Shown here in pieces: positions 1 to 6,719 of a stretch of 22,905 nucleotides of DNA. Positions within the stretch are counted from its first letter, which is position 1; each line of letters opens with the position of its first letter. The stretch spans positions 1 to 22,905 of the forward strand of contig JBEGVN010000090.1 of NCBI GenBank assembly GCA_041178325.1, given 5' to 3'. The notes under the pieces are model-generated. The model was not told where the DNA came from and ran no database searches. It worked only from the letters and a program-made list of their open reading frames with translations. Both the position numbers and the translations under genes were made by a program. This DNA comes from UBA6136 sp041178325 (GTDB taxonomy: Bacteria > Pseudomonadota > Gammaproteobacteria > Methylococcales > Methylococcaceae).

Positions 1-1740
1 CTTTTGGCTCCTGAAAAGGGACTGGCCACGGTTTTGATCATGGCCAATATCACGCTCGGTCTGATTCAGCTGGCGGAACCGGTGCTTTTCGGACGCGTCG
101 TGGATGCGCTTTCCAGGGGCCAGGCAGCCCGCGACCTGATCGCTCTTTGGGCAGGCCTTGGGCTTTTTGGCATTGTGGCGGGCGTTCTGGTCGCCGTGGC
201 AGCCGATCGTCTGTCACACCGCCTGAGGCTCTCAGTCCTTGCCAATGCCTACGAAAGTGTCATTACCCTTCCCTCCCAAAAGCACGGTGAAAGCGGAAGC
301 ACTGTCAGAATTCTTCTGGCCGGCAGTGATGCCTTATTTTGGATGTGGCTCACCTTTCTCAGAGAGCATCTGGCAGCCATCGTCAGCATTGCCTTCCTGA
401 TCCCGACCGCGATCCACATGCAGACTTCTCTGGCAGGGATCCTAGGGGTCCTCGCCGTTTTCTATACCCTTGCCAACATAATCGTTGTCCGGAAGAGCCA
501 ATCAGGCCAGGAGGCAGTTGAATGCCACAATTCCGGGGTATTTGGCCAGGTGGGGGATGTCATCGGGAATATCACCGTGGTTCAGGGATTTGAGCGGGTC
601 CATCTGGAAGTTGCCTCGATCAAGAGCCTCATGCGTCAACTCCTGGCAGTCCAGTATCCGGTCCTCACCTGGTGGGCTGTCCTGACCGTCCTGACCCGAG
701 CCGCAGCCACTCTTGCCATGGTCGCCATCTTTGGCACTGGGGCCTATCTCTCGGCGGAAGGAAAAATCAGTCTTGGGGAGATCGTCAGCTTTGTTGGCTT
801 TGCCACCTTGCTGATCGGAAAACTTGATCAGTTATCGAGCTTCACCGTTCGCATCTTTAGCCAGATGCCGACCATCAAAGGCTTCCTTGACCTCTTCGAT
901 CGTGCCTCCCCGCCAACGGAGGAAGCGCAGAAGCCCGAACTCAAAGTCATCGAAGGGCGCGTTCGATTCGAGAAAGTGTCCTTTCACTATCCCGGATCGT
1001 CTCAGGGCGTCTTTGAACTGGATTTTGAAGTGCCGCCGGGGCAAACGGTCGCCCTGGTTGGAAAAACCGGTTCTGGAAAAACCACCACCCTACTTCTTTT
1101 GGAGCGGCTCCTTGAAATCGATAGCGGCCGAATCCTGATTGATGGCCAAAACATTCAAGACGTTCGACTTCCCTCACTCCGTCATGCCATTTCCGTGGTA
1201 TTCCAGGATGCGGGGCTTTTCAATCGGAGCATTCTCGAGAATATCCGCGTTGGGCGCCCCGAGGCCAGCGAAGCCGAAATCCACGAGGCGGCCCAAAAGG
1301 CCGAAGCCGAAGACTTCATTTTGAATAAGCCTCAAGGCTATGACTTTGTCATTGGGGAGCGCGGGGGAAACCTTTCCGGAGGAGAGCGCCAACGATTGGC
1401 CATCGCCCGGGCACTCCTTAAAAAAGCCCCGCTGCTCATTCTGGATGAGGCGACCAGTGCGCTCGACACCTGGACTGAAGCCAGAATTCAGCGCGCTCTG
1501 GATGTCCTCAAGCAAGGCCGAACCACTTTTGTGATTGCTCACCGACTCTCCACGGTCTCCCATGCCGATCAGATCATGGTTCTGGATCAGGGCCGCATCA
1601 TTGAGCAAGGGAGTTTCGATCAACTCATCACCGCACAGGGTGCCTTTGCCGAAATGCTAAGGGAAGGTGGTTTCGCGCGGGGGGACGGGGATCCACGATA
1701 CCCTGACGCAAACGCTGAGCACTCAAAATCTGTCCCTTGA
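1..1740 (+). CDS. ndvA: NdvA-type glucan ABC exporter (permease-ATPase), 5' end cut by window
   Basis: Half-size ABC exporter with membrane and ATPase domains in one chain, acting as a dimer in the inner membrane. The family known as NdvA exports cyclic beta-1,2-glucan to the periplasm. The reading frame is open to base 1 and the first visible residues (LLAPEK, then AEPVLFGRVVDAL) resemble a point roughly 10-15 residues into NdvA, so the true start lies upstream and the TTG at 4 is probably not it. Numbered from that TTG, residues 1 to about 300 carry hydrophobic helices. The ATPase domain shows Walker A (GKTGSGKT, 353-360), the LSGGE signature (457-461), Walker B (LLILDE, 477-482) and the H-loop His513. 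All ATPase motifs are intact. The exporter type is secure; the glucan substrate is inferred from resemblance, and no glucan synthase gene is in view. Confidence 0.85.
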   Translation, partial: LLAPEKGLATVLIMANITLGLIQLAEPVLFGRVVDALSRGQAARDLIALWAGLGLFGIVAGVLVAVAADRLSHRLRLSVLANAYESVITLPSQKHGESGSTVRILLAGSDALFWMWLTFLREHLAAIVSIAFLIPTAIHMQTSLAGILGVLAVFYTLANIIVVRKSQSGQEAVECHNSGVFGQVGDVIGNITVVQGFERVHLEVASIKSLMRQLLAVQYPVLTWWAVLTVLTRAAATLAMVAIFGTGAYLSAEGKISLGEIVSFVGFATLLIGKLDQLSSFTVRIFSQMPTIKGFLDLFDRASPPTEEAQKPELKVIEGRVRFEKVSFHYPGSSQGVFELDFEVPPGQTVALVGKTGSGKTTTLLLLERLLEIDSGRILIDGQNIQDVRLPSLRHAISVVFQDAGLFNRSILENIRVGRPEASEAEIHEAAQKAEAEDFILNKPQGYDFVIGERGGNLSGGERQRLAIARALLKKAPLLILDEATSALDTWTEARIQRALDVLKQGRTTFVIAHRLSTVSHADQIMVLDQGRIIEQGSFDQLITAQGAFAEMLREGGFARGDGDPRYPDANAEHSKSVP

Positions 1741-1765
1741 TCTCAAGGCCAAATCGGGTTTTGAG
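1722..1765 (+). repeat. Nested inverted repeats across the exporter stop codon
   Basis: Outer arms CTCAAAA (1722-1728) and TTTTGAG (1759-1765) enclose an inner hairpin CCTTGA-TC-TCAAGG (1735-1748) that contains the TGA stop. No U-run follows, so this is not a standard intrinsic terminator. It could stabilise the 3' end of the mRNA or aid termination by another route. The pairing is seen directly; the function is unknown. Confidence 0.4.
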
Positions 1766-1785
1766 CCAAGGTTTGCCATTCAAGA

Positions 1786-1814
1786 CTTGAAATTCATTTT
1801 GCAAGACCCCACTT
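1786..1814 (+). promoter_or_regulatory. Sigma-32 (heat-shock) type promoter of htpG
   Basis: CTTGAAA at 1786-1792 and CCCCACTT at 1807-1814 are separated by 14 nt. The known RpoH consensus is CTTGAAA, a spacer of about 11-16 nt, then CCCCATNT, so all seven -35 bases match and the -10 departs at about one conserved position. It lies 59 nt before the htpG start codon, which is what a heat-shock-regulated chaperone gene would be expected to have. Confidence 0.8.
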
Positions 1815-1823
1815 AGAAGGGGA

Positions 1824-1837
1824 ACGGCTTGAGCCGT
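1824..1837 (+). other. Short hairpin in the htpG leader
   Basis: ACGGCT (1824-1829) and AGCCGT (1832-1837) form a 6-bp stem with a two-base loop, just downstream of the predicted transcription start. A tight two-base loop is strained in RNA. The hairpin does not cover the ribosome-binding site (GGAG, 1857-1860), so a thermosensor role is not supported by what I can see. Confidence 0.3.
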
Positions 1838-1872
1838 ATGGTTTTGCAAATACTCTGGAGGCTACCAACACC

Positions 1873-3783
1873 ATGACTGTCGCGGAAAACAAAGTCACGA
1901 TGGGCTTTGAGGCTGAGGTCAAGCAACTGCTTCACCTCATGATCCACTCCCTCTACAGCAACAAGGAAATTTTTCTTCGTGAATTGATTTCCAATGCTTC
2001 TGACGCTGCGGATAAACTTCGCTTCAACGCACTGAGCGATGATGCTCTCTACGAAGGTGACCCCAACCTCCGCATCCGGATCGAGTTTGACAAGGATGCG
2101 CGCACCCTGACACTCACCGATAACGGCATCGGGATGACTCGTGACGAAGTCAAGGAAAATATCGGTACGATCGCCCGTTCCGGCACCCGAAAATTCTTTG
2201 AATCTCTCACCGGAGACCAGGCCAAGGACAGTCAGCTCATTGGCCAGTTCGGCGTAGGGTTTTACTCCTCATTCATCGTTGCAGACCGAGTGGTTCTTGA
2301 AACCCGTAAAGCCGGAGAAAAGGCAGAACACGGCGTCCGATGGGAATCTCAGGGCGAAGGCGATTACACCCTCGAAAGCATTGAAAAGCCAGAACACGGC
2401 ACGCGGATCACCCTCCATCTTCGCGAAGGTGATGATGATTTCCTTGATGGCTGGAAAATCCGCAGCACGATTCGGAAGTTTTCCGATCACATCGCGCTAC
2501 CGATCGAGATGCTCAAGGAGCACTATGGCGAACCGGAAGAAGGTGCAGAGCCCCCGGCGCCTGAATGGGAAACCGTCAACAGTGCGTCAGCCCTTTGGGC
2601 GAAGAGCCGCGATGAGATCACGGACGAGCAGTACGATGAGTTCTACCGTCATGTCTCACATGACTTCCAGCCTCCTCTGGCGCGGGTTCACAGCCGAGTG
2701 GAAGGCACCAACGAATACACCCTGCTCCTTTATCTCCCCTCCGCAGCGCCCTTCGACCTTTGGGATCGTGAATCCAAGCACGGCGTCAGGCTTTATGTTC
2801 GGAAAGTCTTCATCATGGAAGAATCCGAGAAGCTCATGCCGCGTTACCTGCGATTTGTTCGGGGCGTCATCGACTCCGACACTCTGCCACTGAATGTTTC
2901 GCGCGAGATCCTTCAGGAAAATGCACTCTTGGAGAAAATTCGTTCGGGTGCGGTCAAGAAAGTCCTCGGACTGCTCGAAGACCTTGCGAAAAACAATCCT
3001 GAAAAGTACACCACCTTCTGGCAGCAGTTCGGTCAGGCCTTCAAGGAAGGTCCGATTGAAGACACCAAAAACAAAGACAAGATCGCGAAACTCCTTCGCT
3101 TCTCATCTACCCACAACGAAGGTGAAGAACAGACGGTTTCCCTCGAAGACTATGTCAGCCGGATGAAGGAAGGTCAGGAGAAGATCTACTACATCACGGC
3201 AGAAAGCTATCAGGCCGCAAAGAACAGTCCTCACCTTGAAATTTTCAAGAAAAAGGGCCTTGAGGTTCTCTTGATGCACGAACGCATCGACGACTGGCTG
3301 GTGGGCTACCTGACCGAATTTGAAGGAAAGTCACTGCAGTCCATCGCAAAGGGGGATCTCGATCTCGGCACACTGGAAGATGAAGCGGACAAGCAGCACA
3401 AGGAAGAAGCCACCAAAGAACTTCAACCCCTGATCGACCGCATCAAGGCGGCGCTTGGCGACAAGGTCAGCGAAGTGAAGATCAGCGTGCGCCTCACCGA
3501 CAGCCCTGCCTGTATCGTGAGCGACTCCTATGGCATGACCCGGACCATGGAAAGAATCATGAAGTCAGCAGGACAAAGCGTTCCAACCAGCAAAGCCGTG
3601 TTCGAGATCAATCCCGATCATCCCCTTGTGGTCAGGCTCAACGGTGAAAGCGACGAGACCCGGTTCAAGGATCTCGCCGAGATCCTCTTTGATCAGGCTG
3701 TCTTGAGTGAAGGGGCTCAACTGGAGGATCCCGCCGCATTTGTTAAGCGCCTCAACAGCCTTCTGGCGGCATCACTCGGTTAA
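1873..3783 (+). CDS. htpG: Molecular chaperone HtpG (bacterial Hsp90)
   Basis: Cytosolic ATP-dependent Hsp90 chaperone, a homodimer that helps client proteins fold under stress. At 636 residues it matches the usual bacterial length (E. coli 624) and appears complete. The N-terminal GHKL ATPase domain shows the N-box (ELISNASDAADKLR), DNGIGM, the lid-region GQFGVGFYSSFIVAD and GTRITLHL. The middle domain has the catalytic-loop region around NVSREILQEN, and the C-terminal dimerisation domain follows. The ATG at 1873 has GGAG at 1857-1860. A sigma-32-type promoter precedes the gene and a strong intrinsic terminator follows it, so it is probably transcribed as a single heat-induced unit. Confidence 0.98.
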   Translation: MTVAENKVTMGFEAEVKQLLHLMIHSLYSNKEIFLRELISNASDAADKLRFNALSDDALYEGDPNLRIRIEFDKDARTLTLTDNGIGMTRDEVKENIGTIARSGTRKFFESLTGDQAKDSQLIGQFGVGFYSSFIVADRVVLETRKAGEKAEHGVRWESQGEGDYTLESIEKPEHGTRITLHLREGDDDFLDGWKIRSTIRKFSDHIALPIEMLKEHYGEPEEGAEPPAPEWETVNSASALWAKSRDEITDEQYDEFYRHVSHDFQPPLARVHSRVEGTNEYTLLLYLPSAAPFDLWDRESKHGVRLYVRKVFIMEESEKLMPRYLRFVRGVIDSDTLPLNVSREILQENALLEKIRSGAVKKVLGLLEDLAKNNPEKYTTFWQQFGQAFKEGPIEDTKNKDKIAKLLRFSSTHNEGEEQTVSLEDYVSRMKEGQEKIYYITAESYQAAKNSPHLEIFKKKGLEVLLMHERIDDWLVGYLTEFEGKSLQSIAKGDLDLGTLEDEADKQHKEEATKELQPLIDRIKAALGDKVSEVKISVRLTDSPACIVSDSYGMTRTMERIMKSAGQSVPTSKAVFEINPDHPLVVRLNGESDETRFKDLAEILFDQAVLSEGAQLEDPAAFVKRLNSLLAASLG

Positions 3784-3809
3784 GATTCCGATTACGTCGT
3801 TCACATTGA

Positions 3810-3850
3810 GGGGTTCCGGAGCGACGCCGTTCCGGAACCCCTTTTCTTTT
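3810..3850 (+). terminator. Intrinsic terminator of htpG
   Basis: A perfect 11-bp stem, GGGGTTCCGGA (3810-3820) against TCCGGAACCCC (3831-3841), with a 10-nt loop and then TTTTCTTTT (3842-3850). It begins 26 nt after the htpG stop codon. The U-tract ends two bases before the ribosome-binding site of the next gene, which leaves no room for a promoter between terminator and gene. Confidence 0.93.
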
Positions 3851-3865
3851 CTGAGAGGAATTTGT

Positions 3866-4273
3866 ATGCGAGACACTTCCCGCTCTCTCCTCAATGGGGG
3901 TCTTTTCCTGACAACTGCAGGGGCCTTTGGGTTTCTGGCTGTTGCGATCGGCGCCATTGGGGCCCATGCGCTCAAGGCGCATCTCAGCCCCGATGACATG
4001 GCGCTTTTTCGAACCGGCTGGGAATACCACATGATTCATGCTCTGGCCCTCGCCCTGATCGGCACACTGGGGCTGAGTTTCCCTAAAAGCAGGAGCTTTC
4101 GGTATGCTGGCGTTTTTTGGATACTGGGAATCGTCCTTTTCTCAGGTAGCCTTTATGCGGTGAGCCTCGGGGCCCCTCGCATTCTGGTCCATGTCACGCC
4201 ACTGGGAGGCTTTAGCTTGATGGCCGGCTGGATTGCCCTGTGTGTGGGCGCTCTGACGCTCCGAAGAGGCTAA
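3866..4273 (+). CDS. DUF423 family small membrane protein
   Basis: A 135-residue integral membrane protein of the DUF423 (YgdD/YwdK-like) family, whose function is unknown. About four hydrophobic helices are visible. Family-typical features are GAIGAHALK near the N-terminus, WEYHMIHALALAL, ILFSGSLYAVSLG and TPLGGFSLMAGW. The frame is open further upstream to 3707, but that part lies inside htpG and the terminator. The ATG at 3866 with GAGAGG at 3853-3858 is the sensible start. Because the htpG terminator sits directly upstream, expression probably depends on read-through. An unnamed membrane-protein gene follows after 47 nt. Confidence 0.88.
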   Translation: MRDTSRSLLNGGLFLTTAGAFGFLAVAIGAIGAHALKAHLSPDDMALFRTGWEYHMIHALALALIGTLGLSFPKSRSFRYAGVFWILGIVLFSGSLYAVSLGAPRILVHVTPLGGFSLMAGWIALCVGALTLRRG

Positions 4274-4320
4274 TCCTGTCCCCGTATTCATGCCCTCCCT
4301 GTTTCCCTTGAGAGACCCCC

Positions 4321-4833
4321 ATGCGAATTGCATCCTTCTTGCTTCATGAAGCCAAAAAGGCCATCCCGCCGACACTTTTCTTTCTGATCGTCTTTCATCT
4401 GACAGCGATCATTCGTCATCTTGATGAAAGCGGCCTTGGAATCACTGCCGCTCGTTCAGGTTCAGCCACCGTGGCCGCACTGATTTTGGGCAAGATCTAC
4501 CTGCTGATGGATGAAAGAGACTTTGCGAACCGCTTCAAGAATCGTCCCCTGATCCTTGGGACCTTCTGGAAAACAATGATCTACTGGTTTATCGCGACGG
4601 TTGCTACCGCGCTTGAGGAACTGCTCCCGGCCTGGTTTCACTTGAGAGGTTTTCATGCAGCCCTGGCGCATGTCACAGAGAACTTAACCCTTCCTATTTT
4701 TCTCGCCAATCACCTGATCCTTCTGGCCTCAATTTTCATTTTCTCGGCCTTGAGCGAACTGACCCGGGCCATCGGCGCGCGCAAGGTCTGGGAACTCTTC
4801 TTTGGCAAGCGGTTCTTTCAAGAAAAGAGTTGA
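4321..4833 (+). CDS. Conserved four-helix membrane protein of unknown function
   Basis: A 170-residue protein with about four hydrophobic segments (near residues 16-34, 46-62, 84-102 and 125-146). It resembles an unnamed proteobacterial family I recall by its N-terminal IPPTLFFLIVFHL, a SATVAALILGKIYL segment and a C-terminal SELTRAIGARKVWELFFG; this is from memory without a search. The ATG at 4321 has only a weak GAGAG upstream. Its last 105 nt overlap the 3' end of the convergent antiporter gene. Because the overlapped C-terminus carries what looks like the family-typical ending, I think the full frame is real. No function can be assigned. Confidence 0.8.
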   Translation: MRIASFLLHEAKKAIPPTLFFLIVFHLTAIIRHLDESGLGITAARSGSATVAALILGKIYLLMDERDFANRFKNRPLILGTFWKTMIYWFIATVATALEELLPAWFHLRGFHAALAHVTENLTLPIFLANHLILLASIFIFSALSELTRAIGARKVWELFFGKRFFQEKS

Positions 4834-6366
4834 ATCGAGCTCAAGGACCCGATCCGCTAACTGCTCCCCGGCCTGAGTCAGCGGCCGGTAGACTTCATCT
4901 GCTCCGAGACGATAGAGGATGGCATCTTCACTCAGGCGGAAAGAGACGGTTCCTATCACGCCCTGAAAACCCCGTCCTCTAATTGACTCCAGTGCCTTCG
5001 CTCGGGCATGTAGGGCGGGCAATGCAATGATGATCCCTTTGAGGGAGGACAATGGTGCTGTAGCCCACAACTCGGCGTCCTCCACATCGCCGTAAACCAC
5101 TCTGAGCCCCTCATCCCTGAGCTGGGCGACACGAATGGGGTCGGCATCAATTCCCATGGCTTTGACATGTTTGCGCTCCATGGCGTGATAGGCCGCACGG
5201 CCTGTTCGGCCCACACCAATAATCAGCCACTCGGCATGAGAAAAATCGGGCGGCAGTTGATCTGGATGAGGGACGGCTCGCTCAAACCGCTTCAGCCAAG
5301 GTTCAAGCAGCGCATAAAGGTTTTGCGGCCATCGATTCAGCACCGCCCCAATCGCCAGAGATCCAGCCACAGCAAGGCCCAACGCCTCTTCCCAATCCTG
5401 ATCCAGAAGGCCGAGGTTGATCAAAGGCTCTGATACGATCAAAGCAAACTCGCTGTAAGTCGTCAGCGCAAGGGCAGCCACAAAACTGGTGCGAGCCCGA
5501 AGTCCGCTCCAAATCATCAGCACGAAGAACAGGAGCCCCTGAAGAGGAAGCGCGGCCAAAAGAAGAAGCGCGCGATTCCCCTGGACGGCATCAGGAAGCC
5601 CGTGAAGTCCAATCTCGAGAAAAAAGCCCACCAGGAAGACTTCCTTGAGGCCCCAGAGCTTGTGCGAGAGATCCTTGGCATCCGGATGACTTCCGATCAA
5701 TACCCCCATCAAGACCGCACCCAGATCCTTTGAAATGCCGAGGCGCTCTGCCAATTCACCGCCAGCCAAAGCCATCAGCAGCCCTAAAAGCAGGCGAAGC
5801 TCAGCATTCTCGGTCCATTCGAAAAAAAGACGGGCCAGAGGAGCAAACAACGGGAAGGCGAGCAAAAGAAGCGTCCAGGGGGATGGTGTCTCCCCTCCGG
5901 CCAGTGCGAGAAGTCCGAGCGCTACCAGATCCTGAAGGATCAGAATCCCCATGACGGTCCGCCCATGAAAGGTCTGGATCTCACCGTTGTCCTCAAGGAC
6001 CTTGACGGCCAGCACCGTACTCGAGAATGCCAGTGCCACGCCCAAAAGCAACCCGCCGGTCAGTTTTTGAGATTCCAATACGAAAAAAAGGCCCGATATG
6101 AGCGCAACAACCAGAATGTGAAGGCCACCAACCCCCATCACTTCACTTTTGATCAAGGTCTGCAGGCGTAGTTTAAGACCCACAGTGAACAGCAGCAGGA
6201 GAATGCCGACATCGGCCAGCGCATAAAGGGTCGAAGTTGCGGTATAGCCCAGAGCGGAAAGGCCATAGCCTGCCGCGAGATACCCAACCAAAGGAGGCAT
6301 TCTGAGCTGACTGGCCAAAAAGCCCGCCGCAAATGCTGCAGAGAGCCACAAGAGAACCGGATCCAT
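4729..6366 (-). CDS. Kef-type monovalent cation:proton antiporter with RCK domain
   Basis: A 545-residue inner-membrane transporter of the CPA2 (KefB/KefC/YbaL-like) family, expected to exchange K+ or Na+ for H+. Residues 1 to about 355 form the multi-helix Na+/H+ exchanger domain, with family-typical stretches such as PPLVGYLAAGY and LLLFTVGLKL. A cytoplasmic RCK/TrkA-N domain follows from about residue 378, with the nucleotide-binding GVGRTG near 383 and an acidic residue (GIDAD) at the end of the second strand. The last 20 or so residues are a polar tail after the RCK domain; this tail is what overlaps the convergent gene. ATG start at 6366, with GGGG about 8 nt upstream. The DUF2288 gene lies 22 nt upstream, so co-transcription is likely. 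The transported ion is not determined. Confidence 0.9.
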   Translation of the reverse strand: MDPVLLWLSAAFAAGFLASQLRMPPLVGYLAAGYGLSALGYTATSTLYALADVGILLLLFTVGLKLRLQTLIKSEVMGVGGLHILVVALISGLFFVLESQKLTGGLLLGVALAFSSTVLAVKVLEDNGEIQTFHGRTVMGILILQDLVALGLLALAGGETPSPWTLLLLAFPLFAPLARLFFEWTENAELRLLLGLLMALAGGELAERLGISKDLGAVLMGVLIGSHPDAKDLSHKLWGLKEVFLVGFFLEIGLHGLPDAVQGNRALLLLAALPLQGLLFFVLMIWSGLRARTSFVAALALTTYSEFALIVSEPLINLGLLDQDWEEALGLAVAGSLAIGAVLNRWPQNLYALLEPWLKRFERAVPHPDQLPPDFSHAEWLIIGVGRTGRAAYHAMERKHVKAMGIDADPIRVAQLRDEGLRVVYGDVEDAELWATAPLSSLKGIIIALPALHARAKALESIRGRGFQGVIGTVSFRLSEDAILYRLGADEVYRPLTQAGEQLADRVLELDSTLFLKEPLAKEEFPDLARADGPGQFAQGRENEN

Positions 6367-6388
6367 CCGCTCTACCCCTTTTGTTGTT

Positions 6389-6697
6389 TTATTCTTGGGA
6401 CGCCGACGGGATGTCGGAGGTCTCGCTGACTAAAACCCAGGGAGCCACGACAATGGCTTCCAGCGTCTTAGAAGTCGACTGCCAGGCGCGTGCATGGCTG
6501 TCCTCGGCCTGAACGACAAGCCCTTGGGTCAACCAGCGGGAAAAAGTTTCGCGGTCATCCCGGGCCATGACCTCCGCCACATCCAAAAGATCAAGGCCAG
6601 GGTCCACCACGACGACGACCCCGCGGGCAAAATGGCGTTCCAATTCTGGCCAAGTCAGGCGCCCCCGCTCCTCCGCCAGCTCATTGCGATCGATCAC
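6389..6697 (-). CDS. DUF2288 family protein
   Basis: A 102-residue soluble protein of the DUF2288 family (function unknown). Family-typical features are LTWPELERHFARG, the hydrophobic VVVVDPGLDLLDVAEVMA, a DD pair, and the closing VVAPWVLVSE. The start is a GTG at 6697 with a G-rich ribosome-binding site about 6 nt away; the nearby ATG at 6701 is out of frame and stops almost at once. It lies 22 nt after hypF and 22 nt before the Kef-type antiporter gene, so it is probably read in the same transcript. Confidence 0.85.
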   Translation of the reverse strand: MIDRNELAEERGRLTWPELERHFARGVVVVVDPGLDLLDVAEVMARDDRETFSRWLTQGLVVQAEDSHARAWQSTSKTLEAIVVAPWVLVSETSDIPSASQE

Positions 6698-6719
6698 GCA
6701 TATCCCCCGAACGTACTAT

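Noticed and set aside
1815..1875. RNA thermometer in the htpG leader
   Set aside because: The only clear hairpin (1824-1837) does not cover the ribosome-binding site, and pairing of ATGGT (1838-1842) with the start region is only 5 bp. Not enough to claim.
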